A DNA stretch of 64,000 bases from Acidipropionibacterium acidipropionici (lineage in GTDB: Bacteria > Actinomycetota > Actinomycetes > Propionibacteriales > Propionibacteriaceae): assembly GCF_001441165.1 (NCBI RefSeq), contig NZ_CP013126.1, forward strand, positions 3,439,551-3,503,550, written 5' to 3'. A model generated the notes under the pieces. The model was not told the origin of the DNA, searched no databases, and saw only the letters and a program-made list of their open reading frames with translations. Positions 10,007-19,301 of the stretch are shown here, one piece after another. The position numbers were made by a program, and so were the translations under genes. Each line of letters opens with the position of its first letter. The first letter of the stretch is position 1.

Positions 10007-11284
10007 TCAGGAGTGATATTCCCAGATCACCTTCCCGGCCTCGCGAATCACGGCCCAGGGGCGGTCGGTCACGTCGAGCTCGACGATGAGGGGTTCTGTG
10101 CCCGGGACCCCGGACCGGTAGACGTAGCGCTCATTGGCCAGCGCCTCCTTCTCCGTGACGGCGTCGATCAGCCAGGGATGGCGCCTCCTCAGGCCGATGA
10201 GGCTCCGGTGGGCCTCCAGCATCTCTGCCCCCAGAGCCACCTCCTGGGGTGAGTCGGGAAGCGCGGGTCGGATCTGGTCGTCCCCGCCGATCCGCTCCTC
10301 CTTGACGCCGCGGTAGGCGTACTCGTCGCCGTAGTAGATGGAGGGCACGCCCGCGGTGGTCATGAGCACAGCCAGCGCGAGTACCGCGCCGGGCTCGCCG
10401 ACCTGGGAGGCGATCCTGGTGACATCGTGGTTGCCGATGAAGGTCATCGGAGGGAAAGTGCGCGCGAACTCGTCGTGACGCTCCAGGGCGTGGTCGAGCT
10501 CGTAGAAGTTCTTGGAGCCGATGCTCGACCAGATCGCCTTCCACAGCTCGTACTGGGTCACCGAGTCCATCCCCGAGGCCGCGACGATCCCCGGATAGTC
10601 GCCGTGGATGACCTCTCCGAAGACCCACGAGTCGGGATGCGCCGAGCGCACCCGGGGCAGCACCTTCGCCCAGAATGCGGGGGGCATGGCGTAGGCGGCG
10701 TCCAGACGCCATCCGTCGATCCCGCGTGCCGACCAGTGGTTCATGACGTCGGCCACCAGGTCGACCACCCCCGGCTCGTCATGGTTGAGGGTGACCAGAT
10801 CGCCGTGGCCCTCGAAGACGTCGGGCTCGGGCCCGTCGGCCCCCTGCCGCCAGCGGATCATCCGGCCCGCCGGGGAGTCGGGTCCCGCCGCCAGAGCCTC
10901 CTGGACCAGTCGGTGGTGCCATGACACGTGGTTGAAGACACCGTCCATGAGCACCTTGAGGCCGCGCTCGTGGGCTGCGGCGACGAGGTCGTCGAGGTCG
11001 GCGTCGTCGCCGAGCCGCGGATCGACCCGGTAGTGATCGAGGGTGTCGTAGCCGTGGCTGCGGGAGGCCAGGACCGGCCCGAGCAGCAGGCCTGAGCAGC
11101 CCAGATCCCGGACGTGGTCCAACCATCCCTGAAGGCGCACCAGCCGGTGCTCGACCGGGGAGTCGAGGCCTTGGGGGCCCATCGGCGCGCCGACGAGCCC
11201 GAGCGGGTAGGTGTGCCAGGCGATGAGGTGTTCGGCCCAGTCAGGACGGGAAGACATACCTGCCAGCATGTCACGAACCGGCAT
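10007..11284 (-). CDS. Glycoside hydrolase family 13 (alpha-amylase-type) protein
   Basis: The 425-residue protein has the GH13 barrel signatures in order: DGVFNH, GWRLDAAYA with the nucleophile Asp, FGEVIHGDY with the acid/base Glu, and FIGNHD with the third carboxylate. It should therefore be an active alpha-glucan hydrolase or transglycosylase. No signal peptide is seen, suggesting intracellular maltodextrin or glycogen metabolism. The start may be ATG 11284 or the internal ATG at 11257. The precise substrate cannot be assigned. Confidence 0.88.
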   Translation of the reverse strand: MPVRDMLAGMSSRPDWAEHLIAWHTYPLGLVGAPMGPQGLDSPVEHRLVRLQGWLDHVRDLGCSGLLLGPVLASRSHGYDTLDHYRVDPRLGDDADLDDLVAAAHERGLKVLMDGVFNHVSWHHRLVQEALAAGPDSPAGRMIRWRQGADGPEPDVFEGHGDLVTLNHDEPGVVDLVADVMNHWSARGIDGWRLDAAYAMPPAFWAKVLPRVRSAHPDSWVFGEVIHGDYPGIVAASGMDSVTQYELWKAIWSSIGSKNFYELDHALERHDEFARTFPPMTFIGNHDVTRIASQVGEPGAVLALAVLMTTAGVPSIYYGDEYAYRGVKEERIGGDDQIRPALPDSPQEVALGAEMLEAHRSLIGLRRRHPWLIDAVTEKEALANERYVYRSGVPGTEPLIVELDVTDRPWAVIREAGKVIWEYHS

Positions 11285-11302
11285 GTGACGGGGACGGGAG
11301 GC

Positions 11303-12829
11303 TCAGTGCCGCGACAGGTCGGCGGTCAGCAGGTCGGCCCGGGGCTTCCCGGTGATCAGCCGGTGGCCCAGCCAGATCGCCAGGAAGACCGGGATGCCGA
11401 CATAGGCCACCACGGCGCCCTGGATATCACCGCTGCTGACAGCCCCCCAGCCCTGGCCGAGGACCACGACGATGCACATGGCGAAGGCCACAACCGGGCC
11501 CAACGGGAACCACCGGGCGCGGAACGGCAGCTCCGACAGCTCGTGGCCCTGGGCCCGGAAGGCGCGGCGGAACTGGAAATGGCTCACCGCGATACCCAGC
11601 CAGGCGATGAACCCGCACAGGCTGGAGAGATTGACCAGCCAGGTGTAGGCCTTCCCCTCCCCGACCAGGCTGGTGGCGAAGCAGGCCGCCCCGACCAGGG
11701 TGGTGGCGAGCAGCGACCACATCGGCACGCCGCGACGGTTCACCTTCGAGAAGATCTTCGGGGCCTTGCCCTCCCTGGCCATGGCGTAGAGCATCCGGGT
11801 GGAGGCGTAGAGGCCGGAGTTGCCGGCCGAGAGGATCGAGGTGAGGATCACCGCATTCATGATCGCCGCGGCGGCCGCGATCCCGGCCCTCTTGAAGACG
11901 AGGGTGAAGGGGCTGACCGCGACGTCGGTGACATCGGCTGCCAGCAGGTTCGGGTCGGTGTAGGGCAGCAGGAATCCGATCACCGCGATGGCACCGATGT
12001 AGAAGATGAGGATCCGCCAGAAGATCTGCCGGGTGGCCCTCGGAATGGTCTTCTCCGGGTTCTTCGACTCCCCCGACGCGATACCGATCAGCTCGGTGCC
12101 TTGGAAGGAGAAGCCGGCGATCAGGAAGACCGACAGCACTCCGCCGGCCCCGTTGACGAAAGGCGCCTGGCCGCGAGTCCAGTTCGACACCCCGGGCGAG
12201 TGCCCGCCGAGGATACCGGCGATCATGAGGACGCCGATGACCAGGAAGACGATCACGGCCACCACCTTGATGGTGGCGAACCAGAACTCGCCCTCGCCGT
12301 AGGCCCTGGCCGAGAGCACATTGAGGCCGAAGAGCAGGGCTATGAACAGCAGCGACCACACCCAGGCCGGTGATCCGGGCAGCCAGTACTGCATGACGAT
12401 GGCCGCCGCCGCCAGTTCGGCGGCCACCGTGATGGCCCAGTTGAACCAGTAGTTCCAGCCGAGGGCGAAGCCGAACGACGGGGAGACGAACCGGGTGGCG
12501 TAGGTCTCGAAGGCACCGGGCACCGGGATGTAGGCGCTCATCTCCCCGAGGCTCTGCATGAGCAGGAACACCATGAGGCCGATAAGTCCGTAGGCGATCA
12601 GGGCGCCGCCCGGGCCGGCCTGGTGGATGGTGGCCCCGGAGGCGACGAAGAGTCCGGTGCCGATCGCCCCGCCGATGGCGATCATGTTCATGTGCCGGGC
12701 CTCGAGACCGCGCTTGAGGCCCGGAGAGTCATCGGTGGGGGGCGGCGTGCTGCCGGCCGAGGACCGGGCGTGGGCGGTCTGCGTGTCCGTTGACAAGTGG
12801 ATCCCTTCCGAGCCGCCGCTCGACGACAC
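11303..12829 (-). CDS. lysP: Lysine-specific permease-like amino acid transporter (APC superfamily)
   Basis: The product of 508 residues has 12 predicted membrane helices and tracks enterobacterial LysP closely. Shared blocks include MIAIGGAIGTGLFVASG, GFSFQGTELIGIA, SAGNSGLYASTRMLYA and GFIAWLGIAVSHFQFRR. It is expected to import lysine, or a related cationic amino acid, by proton symport. The N-terminus is a hydrophilic extension rich in Ser, Thr and Pro. It is probably a single-gene unit: a hairpin at 12899-12932 separates it from the upstream tpx gene. Confidence 0.87.
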   Translation of the reverse strand: MSSSGGSEGIHLSTDTQTAHARSSAGSTPPPTDDSPGLKRGLEARHMNMIAIGGAIGTGLFVASGATIHQAGPGGALIAYGLIGLMVFLLMQSLGEMSAYIPVPGAFETYATRFVSPSFGFALGWNYWFNWAITVAAELAAAAIVMQYWLPGSPAWVWSLLFIALLFGLNVLSARAYGEGEFWFATIKVVAVIVFLVIGVLMIAGILGGHSPGVSNWTRGQAPFVNGAGGVLSVFLIAGFSFQGTELIGIASGESKNPEKTIPRATRQIFWRILIFYIGAIAVIGFLLPYTDPNLLAADVTDVAVSPFTLVFKRAGIAAAAAIMNAVILTSILSAGNSGLYASTRMLYAMAREGKAPKIFSKVNRRGVPMWSLLATTLVGAACFATSLVGEGKAYTWLVNLSSLCGFIAWLGIAVSHFQFRRAFRAQGHELSELPFRARWFPLGPVVAFAMCIVVVLGQGWGAVSSGDIQGAVVAYVGIPVFLAIWLGHRLITGKPRADLLTADLSRH

Positions 12830-12898
12830 GGCCGTCTATTCAACTCCTTCTTCCTGTGAGGCCGCAGATCGGCCCCTCTGTCCGGGCCCGGACAGACG

Positions 12899-12932
12899 GA
12901 TCTCCCGCCAGATCGGGATCCGGCGGGAGATC
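12899..12932 (-). terminator. Terminator after tpx
   Basis: The arms GATCTCCCGCC and GGCGGGAGATC form an 11-bp perfect stem with a 12-base loop, 14 bases after the tpx stop codon. Confidence 0.75.
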
Positions 12933-12945
12933 TCTTCGAGTGCGC

Positions 12946-13449
12946 TCAGGCCTTCTCGGCGGCCTCCAGTGCCGAGGAGTAGTCGGGCTCCGTGGTGATC
13001 TCGGGGACCAGCTCGGTGTAGACGACCTGGCCGGAGGCGTCGGTGACGACCACAGCGCGGGCGAGCAGGCCGGCCATCGGGCCGTCGGCCTGGGTGACGC
13101 CGAAGTCCTCGCCGAAGCTGGAGCGGAAGGCCGAGGCGACCGTCACATTGCTGATGCCCTCGGCTCCGCAGAAGCGCCCCTGGGCGAAGGGCAGATCCTT
13201 CGACACGCAGACCACAGTGGTGCCGTCGAGCCCGGCGGCCTTCTGGTTGAAGGTGCGGACGCTGGCTGCGCACACCCCGGTGTCGACACTCGGGAAGATG
13301 TTGTAGATGACCTTCCTGCCGGCCAGCGCGTCGCTGGTCACCTCACCGAGATCGTTGCCGGTGAGGGTGATGGTGGGGGCGGTGGAGCCGACCGCAGGCA
13401 GCTCGCCGACGGTGTGGACGGGATTTCCCTTGAAGTTCGTTGTGGCCAT
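12946..13449 (-). CDS. tpx: Thiol peroxidase (Tpx family peroxiredoxin)
   Basis: This 167-residue atypical 2-Cys peroxiredoxin reduces hydroperoxides using thioredoxin. The peroxidatic cysteine is in [10 protein letters not shown] and the resolving cysteine in GRFCGAEG. The N-terminus [18 protein letters not shown] is typical. The ATG at 13449 gives the normal family length; the larger open frame upstream is not coding. Confidence 0.95.
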   Translation of the reverse strand: MATTNFKGNPVHTVGELPAVGSTAPTITLTGNDLGEVTSDALAGRKVIYNIFPSVDTGVCAASVRTFNQKAAGLDGTTVVCVSKDLPFAQGRFCGAEGISNVTVASAFRSSFGEDFGVTQADGPMAGLLARAVVVTDASGQVVYTELVPEITTEPDYSSALEAAEKA

Positions 13450-13503
13450 GCCGCAATTCTTGTGCCGTCGGCGGCGCCCGGCAACACCTTGCGCCGCAGA
13501 CGA

Positions 13504-13540
13504 ACAGCGCGGCGCAGCCTCGGGGGCTGCGCCGCGCTGT
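13504..13540 (-). terminator. Strong GC hairpin between the aldo/keto reductase and tpx genes
   Basis: Two 16-base arms, ACAGCGCGGCGCAGCC and GGCTGCGCCGCGCTGT, pair perfectly around a 5-base loop. It sits 23 bases after the aldo/keto reductase stop and is the likely terminator for that gene. Confidence 0.75.
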
Positions 13541-13562
13541 CGGCGACGAGGGTTCTGGCGGA

Positions 13563-14534
13563 TCAGGCCGCGGTGGCGAATCCCTGGGAGGCCGCATCGA
13601 GGGCCTGAAGCTCGGAGCCCGTGAGAGTCAGCTCGGTGGCGGCCAGCAGGGCCGGAAGCTGCTCGGGCACCCGGGCGGAGGCGATCGGGGCGGTCACTCC
13701 CCTGGCCAGCAGCCAGGCCAGTGACACGCTGGTCACCTCGACGCCGTGGGCCGCGGCGATATCGCGCTCGGCCCCGATCACCTCGAAGGCGCTGCGGCGG
13801 GCGTCGTCGTCGGGCAGGTAGGCCTCGATCATGCCGGCGCGGGCCGCCCCCTGGAGGTTCTCGGTGCTCCGGTACTTCCCGGTGAGGAATCCGGAGGCCA
13901 GCGAGAAGTAGGAGAAGATCGACAGATCCTTCTCGGCGGCCAGGGCGCCGTAGCCGTCGTCCCCCTCGACATCTGCCCTGTGCAGGAGGTTGTACTGCGG
14001 CTGGAGGGCGACCGGCTTCGCCAGGCCCTCGCGCTCGGCGACGTCGAACCACTCGCGCTCACGGGCGACGGAGAAGTTGGACAGTCCGACGTATCGGATC
14101 TTGCCGGCCCTCACCAGAGCGTCGAAGGCGGCGGCCATGTCGGCGACCGTCTGGGTGGGGTCGTCGAAGTGGGCGTAGTAGAGGTCGATGCGGTCGGTGC
14201 CCAGGCGGGCCAGCGAGGCGTCGGCCGCCGCTGCGATGTTCGCGGGGGCCAGCCCCTTGAACTCGGGGTGGGTGGCGACCTTGGAGGCGATGACGACGTC
14301 ATCGCGGTGTCCTCGGGCCGCCAGCCAGTGGCCGATGACCGTCTCGGACTCGCCGCCGTGGTTGCCCGGCGCCCAGGCGGAGTAGCCGTCGGCGGTGTCG
14401 ATGAAGCTCCCGCCGGCCGCGGTGAAGGCGTCCAGGACGGCGAAGGACTCCTTCTCGTCGCTGGTCCAGCCGAAGGTGTTGCCGCCAAGGGCGAGCGGAC
14501 GGATATCGAGATCAGTACCTGACAGACGAACCAT
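13563..14534 (-). CDS. Aldo/keto reductase
   Basis: The 323-residue protein has the NADPH-dependent aldo/keto reductase barrel. The catalytic Asp and Tyr are in [11 protein letters not shown], the Lys in VVIASKV and the His in YYAHFDDP. The YajO/Tas-like layout suggests reduction of carbonyls of unknown identity. A GGAG site places the start at the ATG at 14534 (MVRLSGTD) rather than the upstream 14576. Confidence 0.9.
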   Translation of the reverse strand: MVRLSGTDLDIRPLALGGNTFGWTSDEKESFAVLDAFTAAGGSFIDTADGYSAWAPGNHGGESETVIGHWLAARGHRDDVVIASKVATHPEFKGLAPANIAAAADASLARLGTDRIDLYYAHFDDPTQTVADMAAAFDALVRAGKIRYVGLSNFSVAREREWFDVAEREGLAKPVALQPQYNLLHRADVEGDDGYGALAAEKDLSIFSYFSLASGFLTGKYRSTENLQGAARAGMIEAYLPDDDARRSAFEVIGAERDIAAAHGVEVTSVSLAWLLARGVTAPIASARVPEQLPALLAATELTLTGSELQALDAASQGFATAA

Positions 14535-14624
14535 GGGTGCTCCTTCACGTCGTGTGGCGAGGCTGAATGTCCTCACATTGACGCTACAACTCGCTACCGT
14601 CGCGATGCATTCCAGGAAGACGCC

Positions 14625-15854
14625 TCAGCGGACGGTGAGCACCAGGATCCTGTCATCTCCGGAGCCAGGGGTCTGGCGCCCGTCGGTGTTGCTGGTGGTC
14701 GCCAGCAGGGTGTGGTCGTCGAGGGCCATGACGCTGCGCAGCCGCCCGTACTTCTCGATGAGGAAGGCGGCGGGCTGGGCGACGAGCTTGTCCCCCTCCA
14801 GCGGGATCCGCCACAGCCTCTGGCCCTTCAGCGCCGCCATCCACACTGATCCTCCCGCGATGGCGATGCCACTGGGAGAGTCCTCCTCGGTGCCCCACTG
14901 GGCGATCGGATCGGTGTATCCGGAACCGGAGCCCTTGCCCTCCTCGTCGGGCCAGCCGTAGTTGCGCCCCTTGACGATGAGGTTGAGCTCATCGGCGGCC
15001 TTGTCGCCGAACTCGGAGGCCCACATCCTGCCCTTCGAGTCCCAGGCCAGTCCCTGGACATTGCGGTGGCCGTAGCTCCACACCACTGAACCTGCGAAGG
15101 GATTTCCGGACGCGGGCTTCCCGTCGGCGGTCATCCGCAGGATCTTTCCGCCCAGGTCGGAGCGGTCCTGGGCCCGTGAGCTCTGCGAGGCGTCGCCGGT
15201 GCTGGCGTAGAGCATCCCGTCCGGGCCGAAGGCGAGCTGTCCGCCGTTGTGGTGCACGGCGTGCGGGATGCCCGACAGGATCACCTTCTGGCCGCTGAGC
15301 CGGTGGCCGGCCGCGGCCGTCGGATCATAGCTGAATCGCGCGATCCGGTTGTCGGAGGCGGTGGAGTAGTAGACGAAGAGCTGGTGGTCGGTATCGAATC
15401 TCGGTGACAGCGCGATGCCCAGCATGCCCGCCTCGCCTCCGGAGTCGACATTGCTGACCGACTGGGAGACGCTGCCGACCGCCGTCGAGCGGCCGCTGCT
15501 GAGATTGATGAGGGTGATCCGGCCGGTGTCCCTGGAGGTGACGAAGAGATCTCCCGAGGAGGTGCGTGCCAGCCCCCACGGCACGTTGAGCCCCTGGGCG
15601 AGGGTCCTCGTGACGCTCACCGATCCGGTGGCCTGGGCCTGCGTCGACGCGGATGCCGAGGGCGCCGTGCCGGTGGGTGTGATGGACGCCGTGGTGGTGC
15701 TGGACGTCGGAGTGCCGACTGGCGGGCTCGAGGACGTCGAGGCGGAGGAGGTGGTCGTGGCGGCGTCGCCGGCGCCCGCGCCGCTACCGCAGCCCGAGAT
15801 CGTCGCCGCGGCGACGAGCATCGTACTGAGTCCGGTGATCAGTCGCGACCTCAT
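14625..15854 (-). CDS. Secreted lipoprotein, PQQ-dependent sugar dehydrogenase-like (GSDH) beta-propeller
   Basis: The N-terminus is a lipoprotein signal with lipobox ISGC, so the protein should be tethered on the outside of the membrane. A Ser/Thr-rich linker of about 60 residues follows. The rest is a glucose/sorbosone dehydrogenase-type propeller, with VPWGLARTSSGDLFVTSRD, HHNGGQLAFGPDGMLYASTGD and YGHRNVQGLAWD. In this family the domain oxidises aldoses with PQQ, but many actinobacterial members have unknown substrates. Length is 409 residues. Confidence 0.85.
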   Translation of the reverse strand: MRSRLITGLSTMLVAAATISGCGSGAGAGDAATTTSSASTSSSPPVGTPTSSTTTASITPTGTAPSASASTQAQATGSVSVTRTLAQGLNVPWGLARTSSGDLFVTSRDTGRITLINLSSGRSTAVGSVSQSVSNVDSGGEAGMLGIALSPRFDTDHQLFVYYSTASDNRIARFSYDPTAAAGHRLSGQKVILSGIPHAVHHNGGQLAFGPDGMLYASTGDASQSSRAQDRSDLGGKILRMTADGKPASGNPFAGSVVWSYGHRNVQGLAWDSKGRMWASEFGDKAADELNLIVKGRNYGWPDEEGKGSGSGYTDPIAQWGTEEDSPSGIAIAGGSVWMAALKGQRLWRIPLEGDKLVAQPAAFLIEKYGRLRSVMALDDHTLLATTSNTDGRQTPGSGDDRILVLTVR

Positions 15855-15884
15855 GAGCCAAGGCTACGGAGGCCGATCAACCGG

Positions 15885-16403
15885 TCAGGAGACGTCGACC
15901 AGATCGATGTCGACCATCAGCTCGGCGCCGATCGATTCCAGGGCCTCGCGCAGGTCGTCCTCGGTGGTGGCGGAGGTGATGCGCACCCGAGCCTCGGCCT
16001 CGAAGAGCACGCCGTCGCCCATCGGGGCGTCGCGCAGATCGGTGTCCAGGTCGTCGATGGTGACGCCGAGGCCCGCCATGGCGCCCGTCACCTGGCTGAC
16101 GATCCCGGGATGGTCGTGCCCGATGAGGCGCACCGACAGCACGGTCTGGTCATGGCTCTCGACCGGTGCGGTGGGAGTCACGGTGACCGCGAGCCCCTCG
16201 GCCTCGAGGCTCTGGAGGCTCTCGCGCAACTCGTCGGCCTGCTCCTCCGGGATATCGACCAGGATGATGCCGGCGAAGGCACCGGCCAGCAGAGCCATGC
16301 GGCTCTCCAGCCAGTTACCGCCGTGCTCGGCGACCTTGGCGGCGACAGAGGAGACGATCCCCGGCCGGTCCGCTCCGACTGCGGTGAGGAGTAGCTGTGC
16401 CAT
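15885..16403 (-). CDS. ACT-domain regulatory protein (GcvR-like)
   Basis: The 172-residue protein is two ACT domains in tandem. The first begins LLLTAVGADRPGIVSSVA and the second VRLIGHDHPGIVSQVTGAM. This is the architecture of glycine-cleavage regulator GcvR and its relatives, which bind small ligands such as amino acids. No DNA-binding domain is present. The specific ligand is unknown. It is 30 bases downstream-strand of the lipoprotein gene and could share its transcript. Confidence 0.85.
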   Translation of the reverse strand: MAQLLLTAVGADRPGIVSSVAAKVAEHGGNWLESRMALLAGAFAGIILVDIPEEQADELRESLQSLEAEGLAVTVTPTAPVESHDQTVLSVRLIGHDHPGIVSQVTGAMAGLGVTIDDLDTDLRDAPMGDGVLFEAEARVRITSATTEDDLREALESIGAELMVDIDLVDVS

Positions 16404-16460
16404 GTTCGAATGCTAGTCGAGTCCCACCGGCGTCGCGGGCCGGGTGGCTCATCTTCGGGT

Positions 16461-17135
16461 TCACCAGTAGGCGCGGGTGGTCTCGGTGGGGCCGTCCAGC
16501 TCGGTGAATCCTGCGTCGGTGATCGACACGGGCCTCCCGTTGCGGCGCCAGGAGTCCCGGTCGCCGGTGACGACGCGGACCCGGAAGCCGTCCTCGCGCC
16601 AGCGCCGGAGGGCATCGGCGTCCATCTCCTCGCGCGCGATCTGGGCCGCATGCCCGCACTGGGCGGCGGCCTTGCCGGTGGTGATCTCGATGCCCGGATT
16701 GATCTCGATGGTGACCACCGCGTCGGCGCTGGCGCTGGTGCCGACGTCGGGGAAGTGGGTGCCGGAGACCTGCAGCTTGTCCAGGGCCTTGGGCAGCGGC
16801 CGCACCGGCGCGGGGACGAAGGCCCGGACCACCGCCGGTCCGAATTCGCCGTCCGGCTCGGGGGCGTCCTGACCGACGGTCACCCCGTCGAGCAGTTGGA
16901 CGTCCTCCCAGCGCTTGCCGTCGGCTCGCCGCACGAGCTTGCGGATCCTGTTGTCGTTCCAGTGCTTCACGGCCGGGAACCACGGCCCGCCCTCGGCGGC
17001 CCGAGGGTCGTCGAGCAGGGAGACGACGGCTCTGGCGGCGGCCTCGCAGACGTCGACCTGGCGGGCGGGGCGGTGCCGGTCGCGCATCACGACGAGCTGC
17101 ATCGCCCAGGGATCGGCCTCATGTTCGACAGTCAC
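16461..17135 (-). CDS. Peptidyl-tRNA hydrolase type 2 (PTH2) family protein
   Basis: The C-terminal half carries the PTH2 signature, EITTGKAAAQCGHAAQIA, the equivalent of the family's GKxAAQxxHA motif. It may cleave peptidyl-tRNA or be a divergent actinobacterial homologue. The N-terminal half is an additional conserved region starting WAMQLVVMRDRH. The chosen GTG at 17135 gives 224 residues. Further upstream the frame enters a repeated non-coding sequence at 17174 and should not be used. Confidence 0.8.
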   Translation of the reverse strand: MTVEHEADPWAMQLVVMRDRHRPARQVDVCEAAARAVVSLLDDPRAAEGGPWFPAVKHWNDNRIRKLVRRADGKRWEDVQLLDGVTVGQDAPEPDGEFGPAVVRAFVPAPVRPLPKALDKLQVSGTHFPDVGTSASADAVVTIEINPGIEITTGKAAAQCGHAAQIAREEMDADALRRWREDGFRVRVVTGDRDSWRRNGRPVSITDAGFTELDGPTETTRAYW

Positions 17136-17173
17136 GGCCGCCGAGCATACGCGCGCCCAGCGCCGCAGCGCGT

Positions 17174-17229
17174 GGCCGCCGACGCACTCTGTATTCCCGC
17201 ATGCTTGACGGCAGGGGGTCAGCGAGCGC
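17174..17229. repeat. 56-bp direct repeat, copy 1
   Basis: This is a perfect 56-bp copy of 17271-17326, starting GGCCGCCGACGCACTC and ending GTCAGCGAGCGC. The copies are 97 bases apart start to start, in the space between the divergent PTH2 and HAD genes. Confidence 0.9.
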
Positions 17230-17270
17230 AAACGCGCCGAACGAGGACGCAGACCCAACCCGCAGCGGCG

Positions 17271-17326
17271 GGCCGCCGACGCACTCTGTATTCCCGCATG
17301 CTTGACGGCAGGGGGTCAGCGAGCGC
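17271..17326. repeat. 56-bp direct repeat, copy 2
   Basis: Second perfect copy of the 56-bp unit at 17174-17229. It ends 36 bases before the HAD gene start, so the pair may hold promoter or operator elements for either gene. Confidence 0.9.
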
Positions 17327-17361
17327 CCGCGCGAGCGAAGGGGGGTTGCCCCCCTTCTAAG

Positions 17362-17994
17362 ATGACAGCGATGAACGTCATATGGGACATGGGCGGCACG
17401 CTGGTCGACACCTACCCGGAGGTGGATCGCACCTTGGCCCGCGCCGTCTGGGGGGACGGGGTCTCCGAGGCGCGGCTGCACGAGGTGGTCGAGCTGCGTC
17501 AGGAATCCATCGCCCATGCGATCCAGGTGCTCTCAGACCGGTACGGCGTCCCCTCCGCCACGCTGCAGGGGGCCTACGACGCGCTCAAGCGACGGTGGAC
17601 GGCCCGTCCCGCGCCGCTGATGGACGGGGCGCGCGAGGTGATGGCCGCGGTCCATGCGGGTGGCGGGTTGAATCTGGTGGCGACGCACAGGGACCGCACG
17701 AGCGCCCAGGCCCTGCTGGACGCGCTGGAAATCGACGTCGACGACATGGTCTGCGCTCCCGACGGACTGCCCCGCAAACCAGACCCGGCGATGAATCTGC
17801 TGCTCATGAGTCGCCACCATCTGGATCCCGCTTCGGTGCTGTGCGTGGGCGACCGTCCGATCGACGTGGCGGCGGCCCGGGCCTGCGGAGCCCACGGCGT
17901 CCTTCTGGATCCTGGAGCCTCGACCCCGCCCGACGACATTCCGCAGGACTGCCGGGTGATCTCCGGGCTGCGCGACCTGATTCCCCTGCTCTGA
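17362..17994 (+). CDS. HAD-superfamily hydrolase-like protein with altered first motif
   Basis: The 210-residue protein has HAD motif II (NLVATHRD), motif III Lys (LPRKPDP) and motif IV (CVGDRPIDVAAA). The N-terminal motif is WDMGGTLVD, where the usual DxDGT second Asp, the general acid, is Gly. The nucleophile Asp is kept. It may act on phosphate or haloacid-type substrates by a changed mechanism or be a non-catalytic member. The start at 17362 has no obvious ribosome binding site; ATG 17371 is an alternative. Confidence 0.75.
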   Translation: MTAMNVIWDMGGTLVDTYPEVDRTLARAVWGDGVSEARLHEVVELRQESIAHAIQVLSDRYGVPSATLQGAYDALKRRWTARPAPLMDGAREVMAAVHAGGGLNLVATHRDRTSAQALLDALEIDVDDMVCAPDGLPRKPDPAMNLLLMSRHHLDPASVLCVGDRPIDVAAARACGAHGVLLDPGASTPPDDIPQDCRVISGLRDLIPLL

Positions 17995-18004
17995 TCCGCC
18001 CGGG

Positions 18005-18418
18005 TCAGATGAGGTTCTCGAAGGCGTAGTCGCCGGGCCACCAGGCCATCCAGCGGCCGTCGGCGAAGCCCGACAGCTGAGCGATCTCTACACTCGGATC
18101 CGCCCGGCGCGGGTTGATCGCCAGGGCACCCTGGGCGAACTGGATGCGCAGTCCCCGTTCGGTCCGTTCGGTGGTGGACAGCACGGAGGTGCCGAGCAGA
18201 CTGCGCAGCACGTCGGTGTAGCCGAGATCGCCGTCGCGCCAGGTGCCCCCGGAGCGCTCGACGTCGGGCCAGGAGCGGCAGCTCATGACGAGTTCGGGAT
18301 TGCGGGTGCCCGGCCTGTCGAATCTCAGGCGCAACGGCGCCCGGACGCCGATCTCGAGGGAGCGGAGACGATGCCCGACGAGCCGCGACAGCACGTCATT
18401 CGGAGCGAATTGCGACAT
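18005..18418 (-). CDS. Hypothetical protein, paralogue of the 44535-44954 gene
   Basis: This 137-residue protein is of unknown function. It resembles the product at 44535-44954 along its length: LLSRLVG-type N-terminus, TSVLSTTERTERG in the middle, a beta segment ALAINPR, and a C-terminus VEIAQLSGFADGRWMAW. No signal peptide or membrane segment is seen. The other copy sits next to a higBA toxin-antitoxin pair, so an immunity or accessory role is possible but unproved. Confidence 0.65.
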   Translation of the reverse strand: MSQFAPNDVLSRLVGHRLRSLEIGVRAPLRLRFDRPGTRNPELVMSCRSWPDVERSGGTWRDGDLGYTDVLRSLLGTSVLSTTERTERGLRIQFAQGALAINPRRADPSVEIAQLSGFADGRWMAWWPGDYAFENLI

Positions 18419-18496
18419 TTCCGCTTACTCCACCTCACCTTGGACGCCGTGAATCTGGGCCAGCAACAACGCCCCATAGTCTGCCACACCGGCCAC

Positions 18497-19282
18497 TCAC
18501 CGATGACTGTGCGGCAGCGCCGCGGAGACGGCCTCCGCGAGAGTGTCACGGGCCTCCGCGGCGCGGGCCCTCCGCTCTGTCAGGATCTCGTGCGCAGCCT
18601 GCGAGGAGTCCTGCGGCAGAGCCCTGGCGAGGACGACCGCGTCCTGCATGACGCCCAGGCGGGAGGCGAGGTCGGCATACCGTCCGGCGCGCTCCGAGGC
18701 ACCCTCCACCCCCTCCGACAGCGCCTCGAGGGTGTACCGGGCCGTCTTGGCGCGGCGTCGCAGTCGGTGCTCGGAGCCCGGAAGGTCCTCGGGATCGGAG
18801 CGCACCGTCCGCCAGGCAGCGGCCACTCTCCGCTCCGTCCGGTCGAGGCGGGCGATCATCTGATCCCGGTCGGGCCCTTCTCCCCCGCGCCACGGGGATC
18901 GGATGAAGTGGTCAAGGTCATCGAGAAGCAGGCCCGTACGGCGGGAGACCAGCATCTGTTCGGCCAGAAGGGCGAGAGTCTCGCGGCGTCTGTCGAACTC
19001 GTCGTGGCCCTCCAGACCGGCCAGCTGCTCGGCGATCACCTCGGCGTCACGGGCGGCTCCGAGGATGCCGTTGTACCAGCCGAGCTCCTCCACCAGATGG
19101 GTGCAGTGGTTGCGGCGAAGCAGGGGCCTGAAGACGCGCAGTGTTGATCTGAGACGCCGTCCGGCCGCCCGTAGGTCGTGGATCGCGTCGTCCTCGCGCG
19201 CGACGACCGCGGCCGGCAGCGACCAAATGAGATCGCGCTGCCGGGCCCAGTATCTCTGCACGCCTCGGGCGGGCCCGGTCAT
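18497..19282 (-). CDS. CHAD-domain protein
   Basis: The 261-residue helical protein matches the CHAD domain, with conserved basic and histidine positions such as AIHDLRAAGRRLRSTLRVF and RRRAKTARYTLEALSEG. CHAD domains bind inorganic polyphosphate through these basic residues. Polyphosphate granules are prominent in propionibacteria, which makes this role plausible. There is no attached CYTH domain. Confidence 0.85.
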   Translation of the reverse strand: MTGPARGVQRYWARQRDLIWSLPAAVVAREDDAIHDLRAAGRRLRSTLRVFRPLLRRNHCTHLVEELGWYNGILGAARDAEVIAEQLAGLEGHDEFDRRRETLALLAEQMLVSRRTGLLLDDLDHFIRSPWRGGEGPDRDQMIARLDRTERRVAAAWRTVRSDPEDLPGSEHRLRRRAKTARYTLEALSEGVEGASERAGRYADLASRLGVMQDAVVLARALPQDSSQAAHEILTERRARAAEARDTLAEAVSAALPHSHR

Positions 19283-19301
19283 GCCCCGATCCTACGTGCG
19301 C

